From Capsicum annuum (lineage: Eukaryota; Streptophyta; Magnoliopsida; Solanales; Solanaceae), in NCBI RefSeq assembly GCF_002878395.1, contig NC_061115.1:211470333-211534332 (forward strand): a stretch of DNA of 64,000 nt, given 5' to 3'. Positions 10,576 to 20,526 of the stretch are shown in pieces. How positions within the stretch are numbered: position 1 is the stretch's first letter; every line of letters starts with the position of its first letter. Made by a program: the position numbers and the translations under genes. The notes beneath the pieces were generated by a model, which was given only the letters and a program-made list of their open reading frames with translations, was not told the origin of the DNA and ran no database searches.

Positions 10576-12809
10576 ATGGGAGAATGGGTGAATACTCCCA
10601 AAGGTTGGAAATGGAGATCTTTTACTAAGGTGACACTACCCATTACTGTTCGTCGCAACCGTTCATACGACGAATAGGTTGCAAGCATAAAGTAGAGCGG
10701 GGATCTAGATTGCGCGTAAGCAACGTGGTGATTAGTTATCTAATCCATTCGAGGGAAAAGGTGAATCCTATGATCATAAATAAAGATGCACGTATGTCCC
10801 TCTATATGATGGATGTTGATGCAGATGGCTTTAGGCCTGTTTTATGGATAAATATAGTCGAAACGTCCTTCGAAGGACCGATGAATTCATCACTGTCCCC
10901 ACCTCGGTGCCTGATAGTTGACGATAATTTGAATGATTACGAAAGCGATGGCAATCATCCCATGAATGTGGAAGATGACTGTGTGCATATGGAAGATGTT
11001 TCATCGGACTCACAAGATGTGGAAGAAGACTATGGAACGGGATCCCAACCAGTACATTCCTTCTTTGACGGAACCAATTTTTATCGTGATCAAATATTTA
11101 CTGATAAAAAATAGCTCAAAATTTTACTAGACGGAGCAGTGGTGAGGCTGTCTTTTGATTATCGTATGGAGAAGAGCTGCACTAAATTATTGAAGGTGAA
11201 ATGCGTATCTCCTAGTTATGACTGGTTGTTAAGGGAAAGGAAGTATGAAACCTCAGACAGATTTCACATATACAAGTATGTCGTGGAGCACACGTGCGGT
11301 GTTGAGCACGCCACCCACAAGCACAAGAAAATGACATCCGAATTGATTGCTTCACTATGCGTAAATTATTTTTGGGATGGTAAGGGTCCAAGCATAAATG
11401 AAATTCAAAGGATTGTGTTAAAGGAGTTGCATTGCCATGTAAGCTACTGGATGTGTTGGAAAGGAAGTGTAATTACGAAGAATATTATTTGCGGGACACC
11501 GAAGCACGGATATGCTTGTTTGCCAGTTTTTTCCCATATGGTGGAGTTGTTGAATCCAGAGTCTTCCTACTCTATCATGGTAAACCAGATTGATGGATCG
11601 TTTGTTTACTACTTCTTAGCATTTGGAGCTTACATATGGGTATATGCGTACATGAGAAAGGTATTTGCCATTGATGCACATTTGTATGGAAAGTACGGGG
11701 GCGTGTTGCTGAGTGCAGTTGCACAGGACACCGAAAATCACATCTTTCCAATTGCCTTTTGTGTCATCCATAAAGAGAACGATGCTTCTTGGACCTTCTT
11801 TTTCCAGAAGTTGAAGTCTATCATAGAAGATGAACCAGATCTATCTGTCATCTCCGACAGGCACATTAGCATCGCCAATTCCTTCTCTCGGGTATACAGT
11901 CGTGCACATCACGGACTTTTCATGAGGCACCTCACTGAAAATCTCTGTGTAAATCAACACTATGGATAACATTTTTATCTATTCTACGCCATGGCAAAGG
12001 CGTATTCCTTTGATGAGTTTAGCGAGAATTTTGAGAAATTGAAGTATAATTGCCCTGAGGTAGCACATGTTCTTCAAAATGTGCTCCGTTTTCAAAAATG
12101 GAGTAGAGCACACTTATTGGGCAATAGGTATAAAGTAATGACCAAAAACATCGCCGAGTCGCTCAACTCGGTTTTAATGGATGAACGAGAGTACCCCGTG
12201 CCGTACATATTCAATTCAATTGCTAAAAAATTTGGTAAAAAGTTTAGGGAGCGGTATGCTTATGTCAATGGTAAAGAGAATATATTTGTTCCTTATGAGG
12301 AAAAGATCCTAAGGGATAACAAGAGTGTGAGCGATTCCTTGTATATGACTAATCCAAACAGGGTTCTTAACCAGTACACAGTGTTTGACAATGGTGTTAC
12401 TGCCAAGGTCAATCTCTTGGAGAGGAGTTGTTCTTGTCAAAAATTTGACTTGATGAAAATGCCATGCAAACATGCAATGGCAGCTTTGTGAGCAAAGTAT
12501 GGAGATGGTGTAGGTTATGGAAACTCCATCTACGAGTGCTCTTCGCCAATTTATAAAGCTGCAAGTTACCTCCTCTCATACTCGGAAGCAATTAACATTT
12601 TCCCTCCAGAGGCTGAATAGAATGTGCCACAGGAATTGCTAGACACTAAAATTTCTCCACCCCCCTATGATCCCAAACTTGGAAGGAAGAAAGTCAAACG
12701 CACTAAGGGCGTCGGTGAGACATTCAAGTCCAAAAGGAGGAATAGGTGTTCAATATGCAAGAAATTTGGGCATAAAAGTACCATGTGTAGCATGGCCAAC
12801 AAATCATAG
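10576..12809 (+). pseudogene. MuDR/Mutator-like element (MULE) transposase pseudogene
   Basis: This is a DDE transposase of the plant Mutator superfamily, which would cut and paste the element in the nucleus. From the ATG at 10576 the frame runs to about 10709, then shifts by one base and stays in a single frame to the stop at 12807-12809, about 745 codons. In order: N-terminal domain with an acidic linker (10900-11040); MuDR DNA-binding region (about 11140-11480); DDE/MULE domain with IDAHLYGKYGG at 11670-11702 (a variant of the usual DGTH context) and a second aspartate in ISDRHISIANSF at 11853-11888; SWIM zinc finger CxC...CKH at 12424-12470 (SCSCQ, MPCKHAM); CCHC knuckle RCSICKKFGHKSTMC at 12747-12791. 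Premature stops lie at 10675, 10693, 11112, 11967, 12489 and 12618. After the single frameshift near 10709 all decay is by point nonsense changes. It cannot encode full-length protein. Confidence 0.93.
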
Positions 12810-13170
12810 ATAGGCTTTATTTTAATTCAGTTGTAAAGCTGCTGTTTTGGGGTATAAATGTGCATTTCAATAGAATTTAACGTTCAGTTGTTATCGACTT
12901 AAAGCTTTGTCTATGATAGACTACATACATTCTATGGTATATCTTTAACTTTGTCTATTCAATAATATATATTTGTTATATGATTAATCATCAAACACTC
13001 TATGTAGGTATTTATACCGCCATATCTTTCTAATAGATACATTGAATCATTATTTCCTATTCCCAATTAATTAAAAGTTGCAAACACATCTGTTCTCAAG
13101 AAAAACCGCTGGTATACACAAACCAAATATTTTCTATTCCTACACGCATCGACTGACCATTGGTTAGATA

Positions 13171-13177
13171 TATAAAA
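13171..13177 (+). promoter_or_regulatory. TATA box upstream of a small ORF
   Basis: TATAAAA in the context TATATAAAAGGACGCC, 114 bp upstream of the ATG at 13291, followed by a C- and A-rich leader. Spacing suits a plant core promoter. Assigned from position only. Confidence 0.45.
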
Positions 13178-13290
13178 GGACGCCGTCTTTAGGTCTATAA
13201 GTACAAGCCCTATTTATAATTAACTTTTTACTTGTCCCTAAACCCAAAACATTAGAAGCCCTCTTCTTCTTTCCCAAAACATCAGAAATC

Positions 13291-13548
13291 ATGCCTAGTC
13301 GCAGAATTGCCCTTCGCCTAATCAGACGTGTTGCCCCTCGTCACTATGATTTGCTTCTACTTCGAAATGATTTTGATCGGCTATTCTATGGCCTTGGAGA
13401 AGACCACCATTACTTGGAGCGTGAGCTCCGATGAATTTCTCGTTTCCTCCAAGAAATTCTGGAGCATCTTGAAATGGACGGCAATGACTACATCACCCCC
13501 CATCATCCATATAATTTAGTTTATTGTTTTTTTTGTTTATGTTGTTAA
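13291..13548 (+). pseudogene. Small basic ORF next to the MULE transposase, one internal stop
   Basis: I do not recognise a named family. From the ATG at 13291 the frame reads 47 codons, meets TGA at 13432-13434 and continues open to TAA at 13546-13548 (86 codons including the internal stop). The N-terminus is arginine-rich (MPSRRIALRLIRR), then come charged amphipathic stretches (NDFDRLFYGLGEDHHYLERE) and, past the stop, ISRFLQEILEHLEMD and an ending near PHHPYNL. The preceding codon context (CTC CGA TGA) fits an Arg codon (CGA) mutated to TGA. It has a TATA box 114 bp upstream and lies in the same orientation as the transposase. Base composition is clearly less AT-rich than its surroundings, as expected for former coding DNA. 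Possibly an accessory protein of the element; function unknown. Confidence 0.5.
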
Positions 13549-13960
13549 GTTTTTGTTGGTTTGTTCATTGTTGAAGAAGCTTTTTCAGTAGGACTTTGTT
13601 AGAAGAAACCTTCTTCCATTTCCCCCCTTTTGCTGTAAATTTTATCAAGTAATACAATGAACAAGTTTAATGTAAGTTCAGTTTCACTTTAATGAACAAT
13701 TTCAGTTTGAACATTATGTTTACCATATTTGTTATGATTGATTTTTCTTTCTTATGGTGGTTATTCTTCTGTACAAACACAAATTTCAAATATGTATGTC
13801 TCATTCAATTAACAGTACTGTAGTTTGACTTTATTAATTTCAAGTTTTTGTAAAAAGTGATATATAGTCTATGATGAATCATATACTTTGTCATTCATCG
13901 ACCTTGTATGGTAGTCGATCATAGATAATGTGAGTCGATCTGTCACTGATTAAATTAAAA

Positions 13961-14195
13961 TAGACAATAATATATTTTGGGATTGGTGGAACCAAATAAT
14001 TAAATTAAAAGTGATTTAAACAGACAATAACATATTTTGGGACTGGTGGAACAAAATAATTAAAATAAAAATAATTTAAACAGACAATTACATATTTTGG
14101 GGCTAGTGGCACAAAATAATTAAATTAAAAATGATTTAAACAGATACTAATATATTTTAGGACAGGTGGAACAAAATAACTAAAATAAATAGATA
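13961..14195 (+). repeat. 60-bp tandem repeat, four copies
   Basis: Four consecutive units of exactly 60 bp (13961, 14021, 14081, 14141; the last is short) share ATATTTTGGGACTGGTGG, ACAAAATAATTAAA and TGATTTAAACAGACAATA. Each pair differs at a handful of positions. It lies between the small ORF and the fold-back and so may be subterminal repeats of the Mutator-like element. Confidence 0.92.
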
Positions 14196-14228
14196 ATCTT
14201 GAGGGTCCATCGATTAGTCTGGTCTATA

Positions 14229-15029
14229 GACTGGTGGTGACACTTAATAGACGGTAGTAGATCATGACTTATGTCATCCATCAATTAGACTAGTCGACTG
14301 TAGACTTGCACCTTTAGATGTGCATCGATTGAAATCCTAAGTATGCGTAGACCACGTTGATCGATGTGCACTGCCATAGATCGTCACTTGGATGTAGTTA
14401 AAAAAATGAATAAATAAATTAAAAATAAATATAGTGTTGATTTCTACACATGTGAGTGAGTGTAAACAAGACACACAATCATATTAGAGCTTGTACAAAG
14501 TGAATTAAGAAGTGTGTGGATGGGTATGTTCAATGTGATAAGAGTAATATTTCTCAATGCACAAGTATGTATTAAAGATATATATTGTATTTGATGACTA
14601 CACATTCCACATACTCCTTCCAGCACCACCCCTAAATCAAAATAGTGTGTGGAATGGATAGTGATTGAACAATCATCATCCTCAATACAATATATATCCT
14701 TAATACATACTTGTGCTTTGACAAACACTACTCTTAGCATATTGAACATTCAACCACTACCAATCCACACACTCCTTAATTAACATTGTACAAGCTCTAA
14801 TATGATTGTGTGTCTTGTTTACACTCACTCACATGTGTAGAAATCAACACTACATTTATTTTTAATTTATTTATATATTTTTTAACTATATCCAAGTGAC
14901 TATGGCAGTGCACATCGATCAACGTGGTCTACGCATACTTAGGATATTAATCGATGCATATCTAAACAGTCTAATCGATAACTAACATAAGCCATGATCT
15001 ACGACGGTCTATTAAGTGTCACCACTAGT
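14229..15029. repeat. Large fold-back (inverted repeat of about 400 bp per arm)
   Basis: The left arm from 14229 and the right arm ending about 15029 are reverse complements over almost their whole length. Outermost, TGGTGGTGACACTTAATAGA pairs with TCTATTAAGTGTCACCACTA. Further in, ACCACGTTGATCGATGTGCA pairs with TGCACATCGATCAACGTGGT, and CTACACATGTGAGTGAGTG with CACTCACTCACATGTGTAG. Near the centre (about 14640) pairing weakens to a loop of some tens of bp. Long arms with little spacer suit a fold-back or MITE-type derivative of a Mutator-like element, or a rearranged terminal repeat. No clear target duplication was found. Confidence 0.85.
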
Positions 15030-15177
15030 TCAAAAAATAAATTACTGCTCTAACGATAATAAAAGGCTACTTTTATAATCCATCAGTGTCAAAACTTCAT
15101 TTTTACTTCAAATATAAGGTCGGTCATCCCTCATTATTTTATTTCATTCTCTTTGTTTTGTTTTTAAAAATTCTACA

Positions 15178-15724
15178 ATGTCTCAAGCCTCTCAAACATC
15201 CAATTATAAAAATACTCTAATTTGTCTTTGTGGGAATGCGGCTGCCCTGAGGACATCATGCACAAACTCAAATCCAGATCACAAATTTTATAATTGTGCA
15301 ATTGTGAAGGTAAGCGGTGTGTGTCTTCTTTATAAAGTTAAGTTAATCGTTATGTAATTATTATTTTTTTCTAGGATAATGGCACATGATTTTTTTTTAA
15401 ATGGCTTGATGATCTATTACCGCCAACTAGTCCATCAATGTTGAGTATGAGACCCGAGACATCAAATTTTCAAGGCTTGGCAAAATTTAATATACTACAA
15501 AGGCTCCAACAATGCGAAGAAAATAAAGATTTTCTGATGACTTTGTTCAAAGAATCAAAGGAATAGAGAGATCACTTTAAAGTGTTGCTACATGAAACCA
15601 AAATAGAGAGGGATCAACTTAAAAAAAATTGATTTTGGCCGAAGAAAGGGAGAATGGCCTAAAAATGATGTTATGTGTTATAATGCTAGTATTCGTTCTT
15701 TGGAAAGATGTAACATGGATGTAG
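15178..15724 (+). pseudogene. GRF-type zinc-finger protein pseudogene with one intron
   Basis: Exon 1 (15178-15309) starts MSQASQTSNYKN and carries a CLCG...TSC...HKFYNC pattern typical of plant zf-GRF proteins (CxC, then a conserved aromatic and cysteine). Intron 15310-15374 has GT (GTAAGC) and a pyrimidine tract ending TTTTTTCTAG. Exon 2 continues DNGT, stop, FFFKWLDDLLPP, the expected tryptophan-containing end of the GRF motif, then a charged coiled-coil-like stretch. A frame change near 15630 leads into a hydrophobic C-terminus (MLCVIMLVFVLW) ending at TAG 15722-15724, like the membrane tail of many such proteins. Stops at 15387-15389, at about 15564 and near 15629 break it. GRF genes are common passengers near plant DNA transposons; the role is nucleic-acid or protein binding by family inference only. 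Confidence 0.68.
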
Positions 15725-16078
15725 TGATATTGAATAAATAATAATACTTCTATTTTTCTATAATGTTAATACTATTTTTGATAGAATCATGGTCGATCAA
15801 ACAACATGTCAACTTAAAACCGACCAGCATGGTAATGATAGGCCATGCAAGCAGTATACGAAAGATTATGTATGCATTCTATGACATCAACCATACATTT
15901 CACCAACTATGACAACACCCTGCATATTCAAATGGCAATAACACTAGTCAGTTTGATAGAGGCAGATTCAGTGCAGAATCATAACAACTACCATAAAATA
16001 AAATAATGTTTCTAATAAAAAAATATTTGTCCGATCCTAACTACCAATCATTCAACAACACATTAACAATATTAGCAT

Positions 16079-18427
16079 TCAAATGTATTTTTCCCTATCT
16101 TCCTCATCAACACAAATGTTACTATTGATTTCACTTACAATATCCATGACCAAATCTTTTTGGTTAGCTTCAGCTCTTTTTTTCTCAGCAGCTTTGGCTG
16201 CTTCTTCATGCTTGCCTTCTTCTCCTTCTATTTCAGCATCTGCAGCAGCTGGTACTTCTTCGGTTGGTGCTTATTCACCTTCTTCTCCTTTTTTCTCAAC
16301 ATCTACTGCTGTTTTTTTTCAGGTTCTCCTTTTGCTTCTGTAACTGCTTCTTTTGGACTTTCTTCAGCTGGTGCTTCTTCACCTTCTTCTCCTTTTTTCT
16401 CAATATCTACTGCTGCTTCTTTTTTAGCTTCTTCTTCTTCTTCTTCTTCTGCTTCTGATGCAACTGCTTCTTTTGGACTTTCTTCTTGGCACATATCTTC
16501 TTCTTCATCCTTCCTTTCTTCTTCTTTTTCCTCTCTCACCAAAACAGAGGCCAACTCATCTATTTCACTCCTTTGTTCTCTTTCTTTATTTCTCTCCGAT
16601 TCACGAAGGTCCACATTCACTGTATCATCATATTACAAAGTGTTGCTGATATTTAAAGTTGAAAATTCATTAACAACATCAATTATTAATTGAATGAAGT
16701 TACCTTGCTTGTGTTGTCGCTCATCTTATTTTTTTTCTTCAGTCTTTGCTTTCTAATATAGGCAACAATATCCAACACCACTTCCTCGAGCGCAACAACA
16801 CGCTTATGAAGAGCCCCAGGGGATGATGTGCTTGCTGCATCTTTAGAGATGCTTGGATTATCATCATCACCAACGCGTACTTCAACGGGGTTATCGCCCA
16901 AATCCCCATCATCATCACTGTCCTTATTTAAAATAAGTAAAGTCACCCCTTCTAACTTTTTCTTTAAGCCATTGAGGACGTTATTCTTTACCTCATCCAT
17001 ATATGGCTCAAAGGAAATCATGTAATCCATCTTCGTCTCACGAAGAGTAGGGATAATGTACGAGTGCAAGTTCTACAAAATATCAATTAAAATTGCATGA
17101 CATTCGATACAACAGTAGTATTATTATTGCATAGTAAAAAATAAGTTCATACCTCGGTAATTTTTCCTTTGTACCCGATTGGGTCGCCTTCGATTATCTG
17201 GTCACTTTTTGTAGTGTGCCATTGAGGATGCGGAGAATGAGAAAGGACTTATCCGTTAATTTTCCAGAAAATTTTCCAAGATGAGAGAAGGTCTTGTATA
17301 TCCAAACCTGTAAGCAGTACATCAATGAAAAAAGAACTCAGAGTCTGACATAGTATAAATAAAACAAGAATCTACGATAAACACACTAAAGGGTTTATGG
17401 TAGATACCATGAATGCCCAGGGAAATTCGAATAGAGCATAGGATGCCTTCTGCTTCTCATCAAATACTTCCCTCTACTTTTTCAGGTCATTTTTATTCCT
17501 TAGATAGTCTGGGTTCAGTTAAAATATCTCTTTCCCCCACAGATAATTCTCGAAGAAACTCAAAGAATCAACCATTCAAATCAGTTTCGTGTCCACAACC
17601 TTCGTTGAATCTTTTGCAAGTAACATGGTGTGCAAGAACTACAGTAAACAACACTTAGACTTTTGAACCTCGTTCATCTTATTCCCTCTGATCAGGTGTA
17701 GCAAGTTGGCCGTCGTAATGTTTTTGTTTTTCGTCACCTTAAAGCAAAAATTCTCCCCCTTTGCTAATGCGCTCTTTATTTTTTATTCACTTTGATATGA
17801 TGCTCAGTTCAGCCCCGTGATCAAATAAAACTCTTTCAAGCCAAAACATGCAATCTTGTTGTTAACACAGAAACACATCTCGTGACATATCTTATCGTTC
17901 TTGATGCGTTGCTAAAGCAAATAATGGACCAACTGCCCATTGAACTTGAGATATTCAGGCAGGTTTCTCAGGTGTCCAAAACAGGAATGCTTGAATCTTT
18001 TCTTCAACTCTTGGTCGACAAGAACTTACTGAAAATCTTGATAAGCAGCCATTCTTGATCTGACCGATATCTTTGCCGGGAAAGATCCGACCTCATCCAT
18101 TATCGTTTGAAGGTCATACCGCTCAACGAAGATGAACCTTGAAAGAGATGGCACAGACAAGGGATCATTATCCCCATCAGCACTGTTTCTTCCACTATCT
18201 TCGCTCTCTTTACTATCTCCACTAGCACTGTGCTTGGAAACATCTTCACTGGAATCGACTTAGTCGCTTATCTCCTTTAACTCCAAATCTGATTCGGACA
18301 CCGACTCTTTATTTTTCTTTCTTTTTGAGACATTTCCAACTGCCTCAGCTTTTCTTTTTCTATTTCTACCAGCAGTATCAGAAACGGTACTGGCTTTGCA
18401 TTTAAAAAAGATGTATTTTTTATCCAT
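16079..18427 (-). pseudogene. DUF1985-type (transposon-associated) pseudogene with acidic repetitive C-terminus
   Basis: It starts at ATG 18427 (MDKKYIFFKCKAS), followed by a basic, nuclear-signal-like segment (GRNRKRKAEAV, SKRKKNKES) and a Ser/Asp/Glu-rich linker. It then has the DUF1985-like core: LKFNGQLVHYLL at about 17960, CFCVNNKIACFGLKEFYLITGLN at about 17820-17890, NYLWGKEIF near 17540, ASYALFEFPWAFMV near 17410-17450, and after an apparent intron HLGKFSGKLTDKSFLILRIL near 17230-17280. Later exons give 17069-16686 (MHSYIIPTLRETKMDYM...) and 16620-16079, an E/K/A-rich tail with repeated AVDIEKKGEEGEEAP-like units. In-frame stops include 18262-18260 and 18028-18026, with several between 17960 and 17600. 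Such genes ride in plant Mutator-like elements, often next to Ulp1-like protease genes; no protease domain is seen here. Confidence 0.66.
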
Positions 18428-18439
18428 TTTCAACACAAT

Positions 18440-19080
18440 CTACACCTACAGAACAAATATCCCATTTTCAGTTCATAGACCACAAGTCTATCAACAGAAA
18501 TAACTCAATGCTCAAATGAACCCCACCCCCTACCTTACCCCAAAAAATTAAGAAATACCCCACCAAAATCCAATAAGCAGTATCAAAATCAAACTAGTGC
18601 ACCTAATCAAACTATTTAGCTATTAATATTTTAATTTTCACTATTTTAGCCATCATATTTTAAATGAATTTCATACGTCTAAAATTGATTTCAATCTAGG
18701 GCATTCTCATTTCATAGACCACGGGTCTATTTCATAGACCGCGGGTCTACGGACAGAAACAGGTCACTTTTCGAATCAAAATGCCAAAATAACTCTTCCA
18801 CTATCAAACAGTTCACTACACACTTCAATAACTGAACCAAAATTCATCATGCAGTATCAAAACACAACAATTTCTAAAAATCATACTAGTGCACCTAATC
18901 AAAATAATTAGCTATTAATCTTTCAATTTCTACTATTTCAGCAACCGTATTTAAAAAGAATTTCACATGCCTAAAAATTAATTTCAATTTAGGGCATTCT
19001 GATTTCATAGACCACGGGTCTATGAATAGAAATAGATCGTTGTTCGAATCAAAATGCCAAAATAACTCTTCAAATAATAA
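18440..19080 (-). repeat. Three diverged 250-290 bp direct repeats with GGTCTA hairpins
   Basis: Repeat units begin near 18455, 18699 and 18992 and share GGGCATTCTCATTTCATAGA, CACTAGTGCACCTAATCAAA-like clauses, TTAGCTATTAAT and GAATCAAAATGCCAAAATAA. Each carries a short palindrome TAGACC-ACGG-GTCTA-type (AGACCACGGGTCT); the middle unit has it twice. They lie immediately upstream of the ATG of the minus-strand DUF1985-type gene, so they would form its promoter or 5' leader. Confidence 0.78.
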
Positions 19081-20089
19081 TTATCCCACTATTCAACACT
19101 TTTTTGCTAAACAAAGCCGAAACTAAACCAAAACTCCTTAATCAACCAAATTAAAAAAAATTAAAATTTCCTACAGCACTACGAATCGATTAGCAAAGAA
19201 ATCTATTTAAATGGGTCTAGAAATGATTGCAACTTAATTTTAACTAACCTTACGATGCAATAACAACCCCTTAGCTGGTGGAGAAGAAGAAGAAATGAAA
19301 ATGGCAACTTTGGGATGAAGGTTTCTTAAGTGGGAGTTGAGAGAGTTGAAGAGGAGAGAGAGAGAGGGTTTTTTTTGGATATAAGAATAAGTGTAGGGTG
19401 TTAGTGTAGTATATTAAATTTACAAAGTTGTAAAAGTGATGAAATGGTCCCTTAGTCCACCTGTGGGCCCCACTTTTTTAACCTTTTCCAAGTTTTTATA
19501 CCCTAACCCTAAAAATTAAATCAAAAATAATTTTAGTTGGTAAATGGCAAAATAGTTTTGGAAGTGGGTAGTCTTTCCAATTTTTCTATTTTTAAGGGGT
19601 AACTCCCTCAACCTCTGAAATTGAATGTACATTGCAAAAAATAGAGAGAAAATAACACGGGAAAAGCAACAAAATAAACACTTGGAGAAGAAAAGGGAAA
19701 AGGAGAAAAAACTTGAGATTAGGGGGAGAAAAGAGAGAAAACAGAAAGAAACAATGTGAGAAAACAGAAGAAACAAAGTGAAAACGAAAACAACAAAGCA
19801 ACGAGAAGAAGAAACAGACGTAGTTGATTTAGGAAAAAGAGACAAAAGTTAGAGTTTGATTTTGGAGTTTTGTTCGAAGCTTTGGTGATGGCGTTTTGCA
19901 TCTTTACTCGCTTAATTTCATCATACAAGTTCTTATTGAATCCGTACCTTTTTTATAAGTTTTCTTTTGAATTAAAACATGAACAATGTTATTTATATGA
20001 TTTCATGTATTATATAGTAGGTAGACATGATTACTCATATGAAATCTTATAATGAGTCTGGATTTTTTTATCACCAAAAGTTTTGCAAG
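19081..20089 (+). other. Non-coding interval between the DUF1985-type gene and the oleosin-like gene
   Basis: 19081-19610 is probably the outer, non-coding part of the Mutator district: a GA-rich run at 19340-19360, and TGGGCCCCAC near 19464. 19620-19850 is strongly purine-rich on the plus strand, so the minus-strand ORFs there (rich in F, L, S, C) are composition artefacts. A weak TTATAAG at about 19951 could serve the oleosin-like gene 140 bp downstream. Nothing else is recognised. Confidence 0.3.
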
Positions 20090-20262
20090 ATGGTTCAGAT
20101 TCAACCAGCAGCAAGACATGAGGAGCACAAGCAGTTGTCACGTCAAGTGGCTAAGACTACTACTATTGTGACGGTGGGTGGGTCATTGATGGTGTTGTGT
20201 GGTTTGACACTGGCTGCTACTATTATTGGGCTTGTTGTTGCTACACCTTTGTTGGTCATTTT
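20090..20262 (+). pseudogene. Oleosin-like gene, 5' half, cut by a copia insertion
   Basis: Oleosins coat seed and pollen oil bodies, inserting a long hydrophobic hairpin whose turn is a proline knot, PX5SPX3P. From ATG 20090 there are 58 clean codons: a short polar N-terminus with [10 protein letters not shown], a TTTIV segment, then the hydrophobic arm [14 protein letters not shown]...[10 protein letters not shown]. The reading frame then runs into retrotransposon LTR and stops at 20276-20278. Placed end to end with 24673-24772, the frame is restored exactly at the proline knot (P-LLVIF-SP-VLV-P), so insertion broke the knot codons. I chose 20090 over the upstream ATG at 20027 because the preceding residues do not look like oleosin. 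The combined frame is only 90 codons, shorter than usual oleosins, so the C-terminal tail is missing or lies in an unseen exon. Confidence 0.85.
20258..20262 (+). repeat. Target-site duplication, left copy (ATTTT)
   Basis: ATTTT immediately before the LTR start TGTTAG at 20263; the matching copy is 24668-24672. Removing the element plus one copy restores the oleosin frame. Confidence 0.85.
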
Positions 20263-20517
20263 TGTTAGTTTTAAATAGACAAATCGCACAAAACACTATG
20301 CAAATGATATCTAGATTACTACAAAAAGGAAGCAGGAGAATGAAGAAGATCACTACGAGAGAGAAACTTGTGTAGAGAGATTTACTTTTTGTCCAACAGT
20401 AGTGGTACAGAGAGATATGAACTAGTGCTAACCATGCTAATTATCTCCTAATAACTTAAAAAGGAAATACAGGAAATAAAATAAATAAATACTACAGTCC
20501 TAAAGCAACTAATAATA
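20263..20517 (-). repeat. 3' LTR of the copia element in oleosin
   Basis: It starts TGTTAGTTTTAAATAGACAA and ends AACTAATAATA (plus strand). It matches 24397-24667 except for a differing block around 20400-20440, where the right LTR has other sequence of greater length. Confidence 0.9.
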
Positions 20518-20526
20518 CTCCTTGCA

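Noticed and set aside
16083..16693. Plus-strand S/F-rich ORFs (177, 86, 64 and 63 codons)
   Set aside because: They are shadows of the Glu-rich minus-strand tail of the DUF1985-type gene; Glu/Lys codons read backwards give Ser/Phe/Leu.
9830..19610. Terminal inverted repeats pairing 9830-10100 with 19300-19610
   Set aside because: Both are AT-rich with similar clauses (AATACTACACTTTAACCC; TATACTACACTAACACCC on the minus strand), but I could not align them beyond short matches. A dot-plot would decide.
19516..19928. Minus-strand F/L/S/C-rich ORFs
   Set aside because: They come from a purine-rich plus strand; no start context, no family resemblance, and three frames are open at once.
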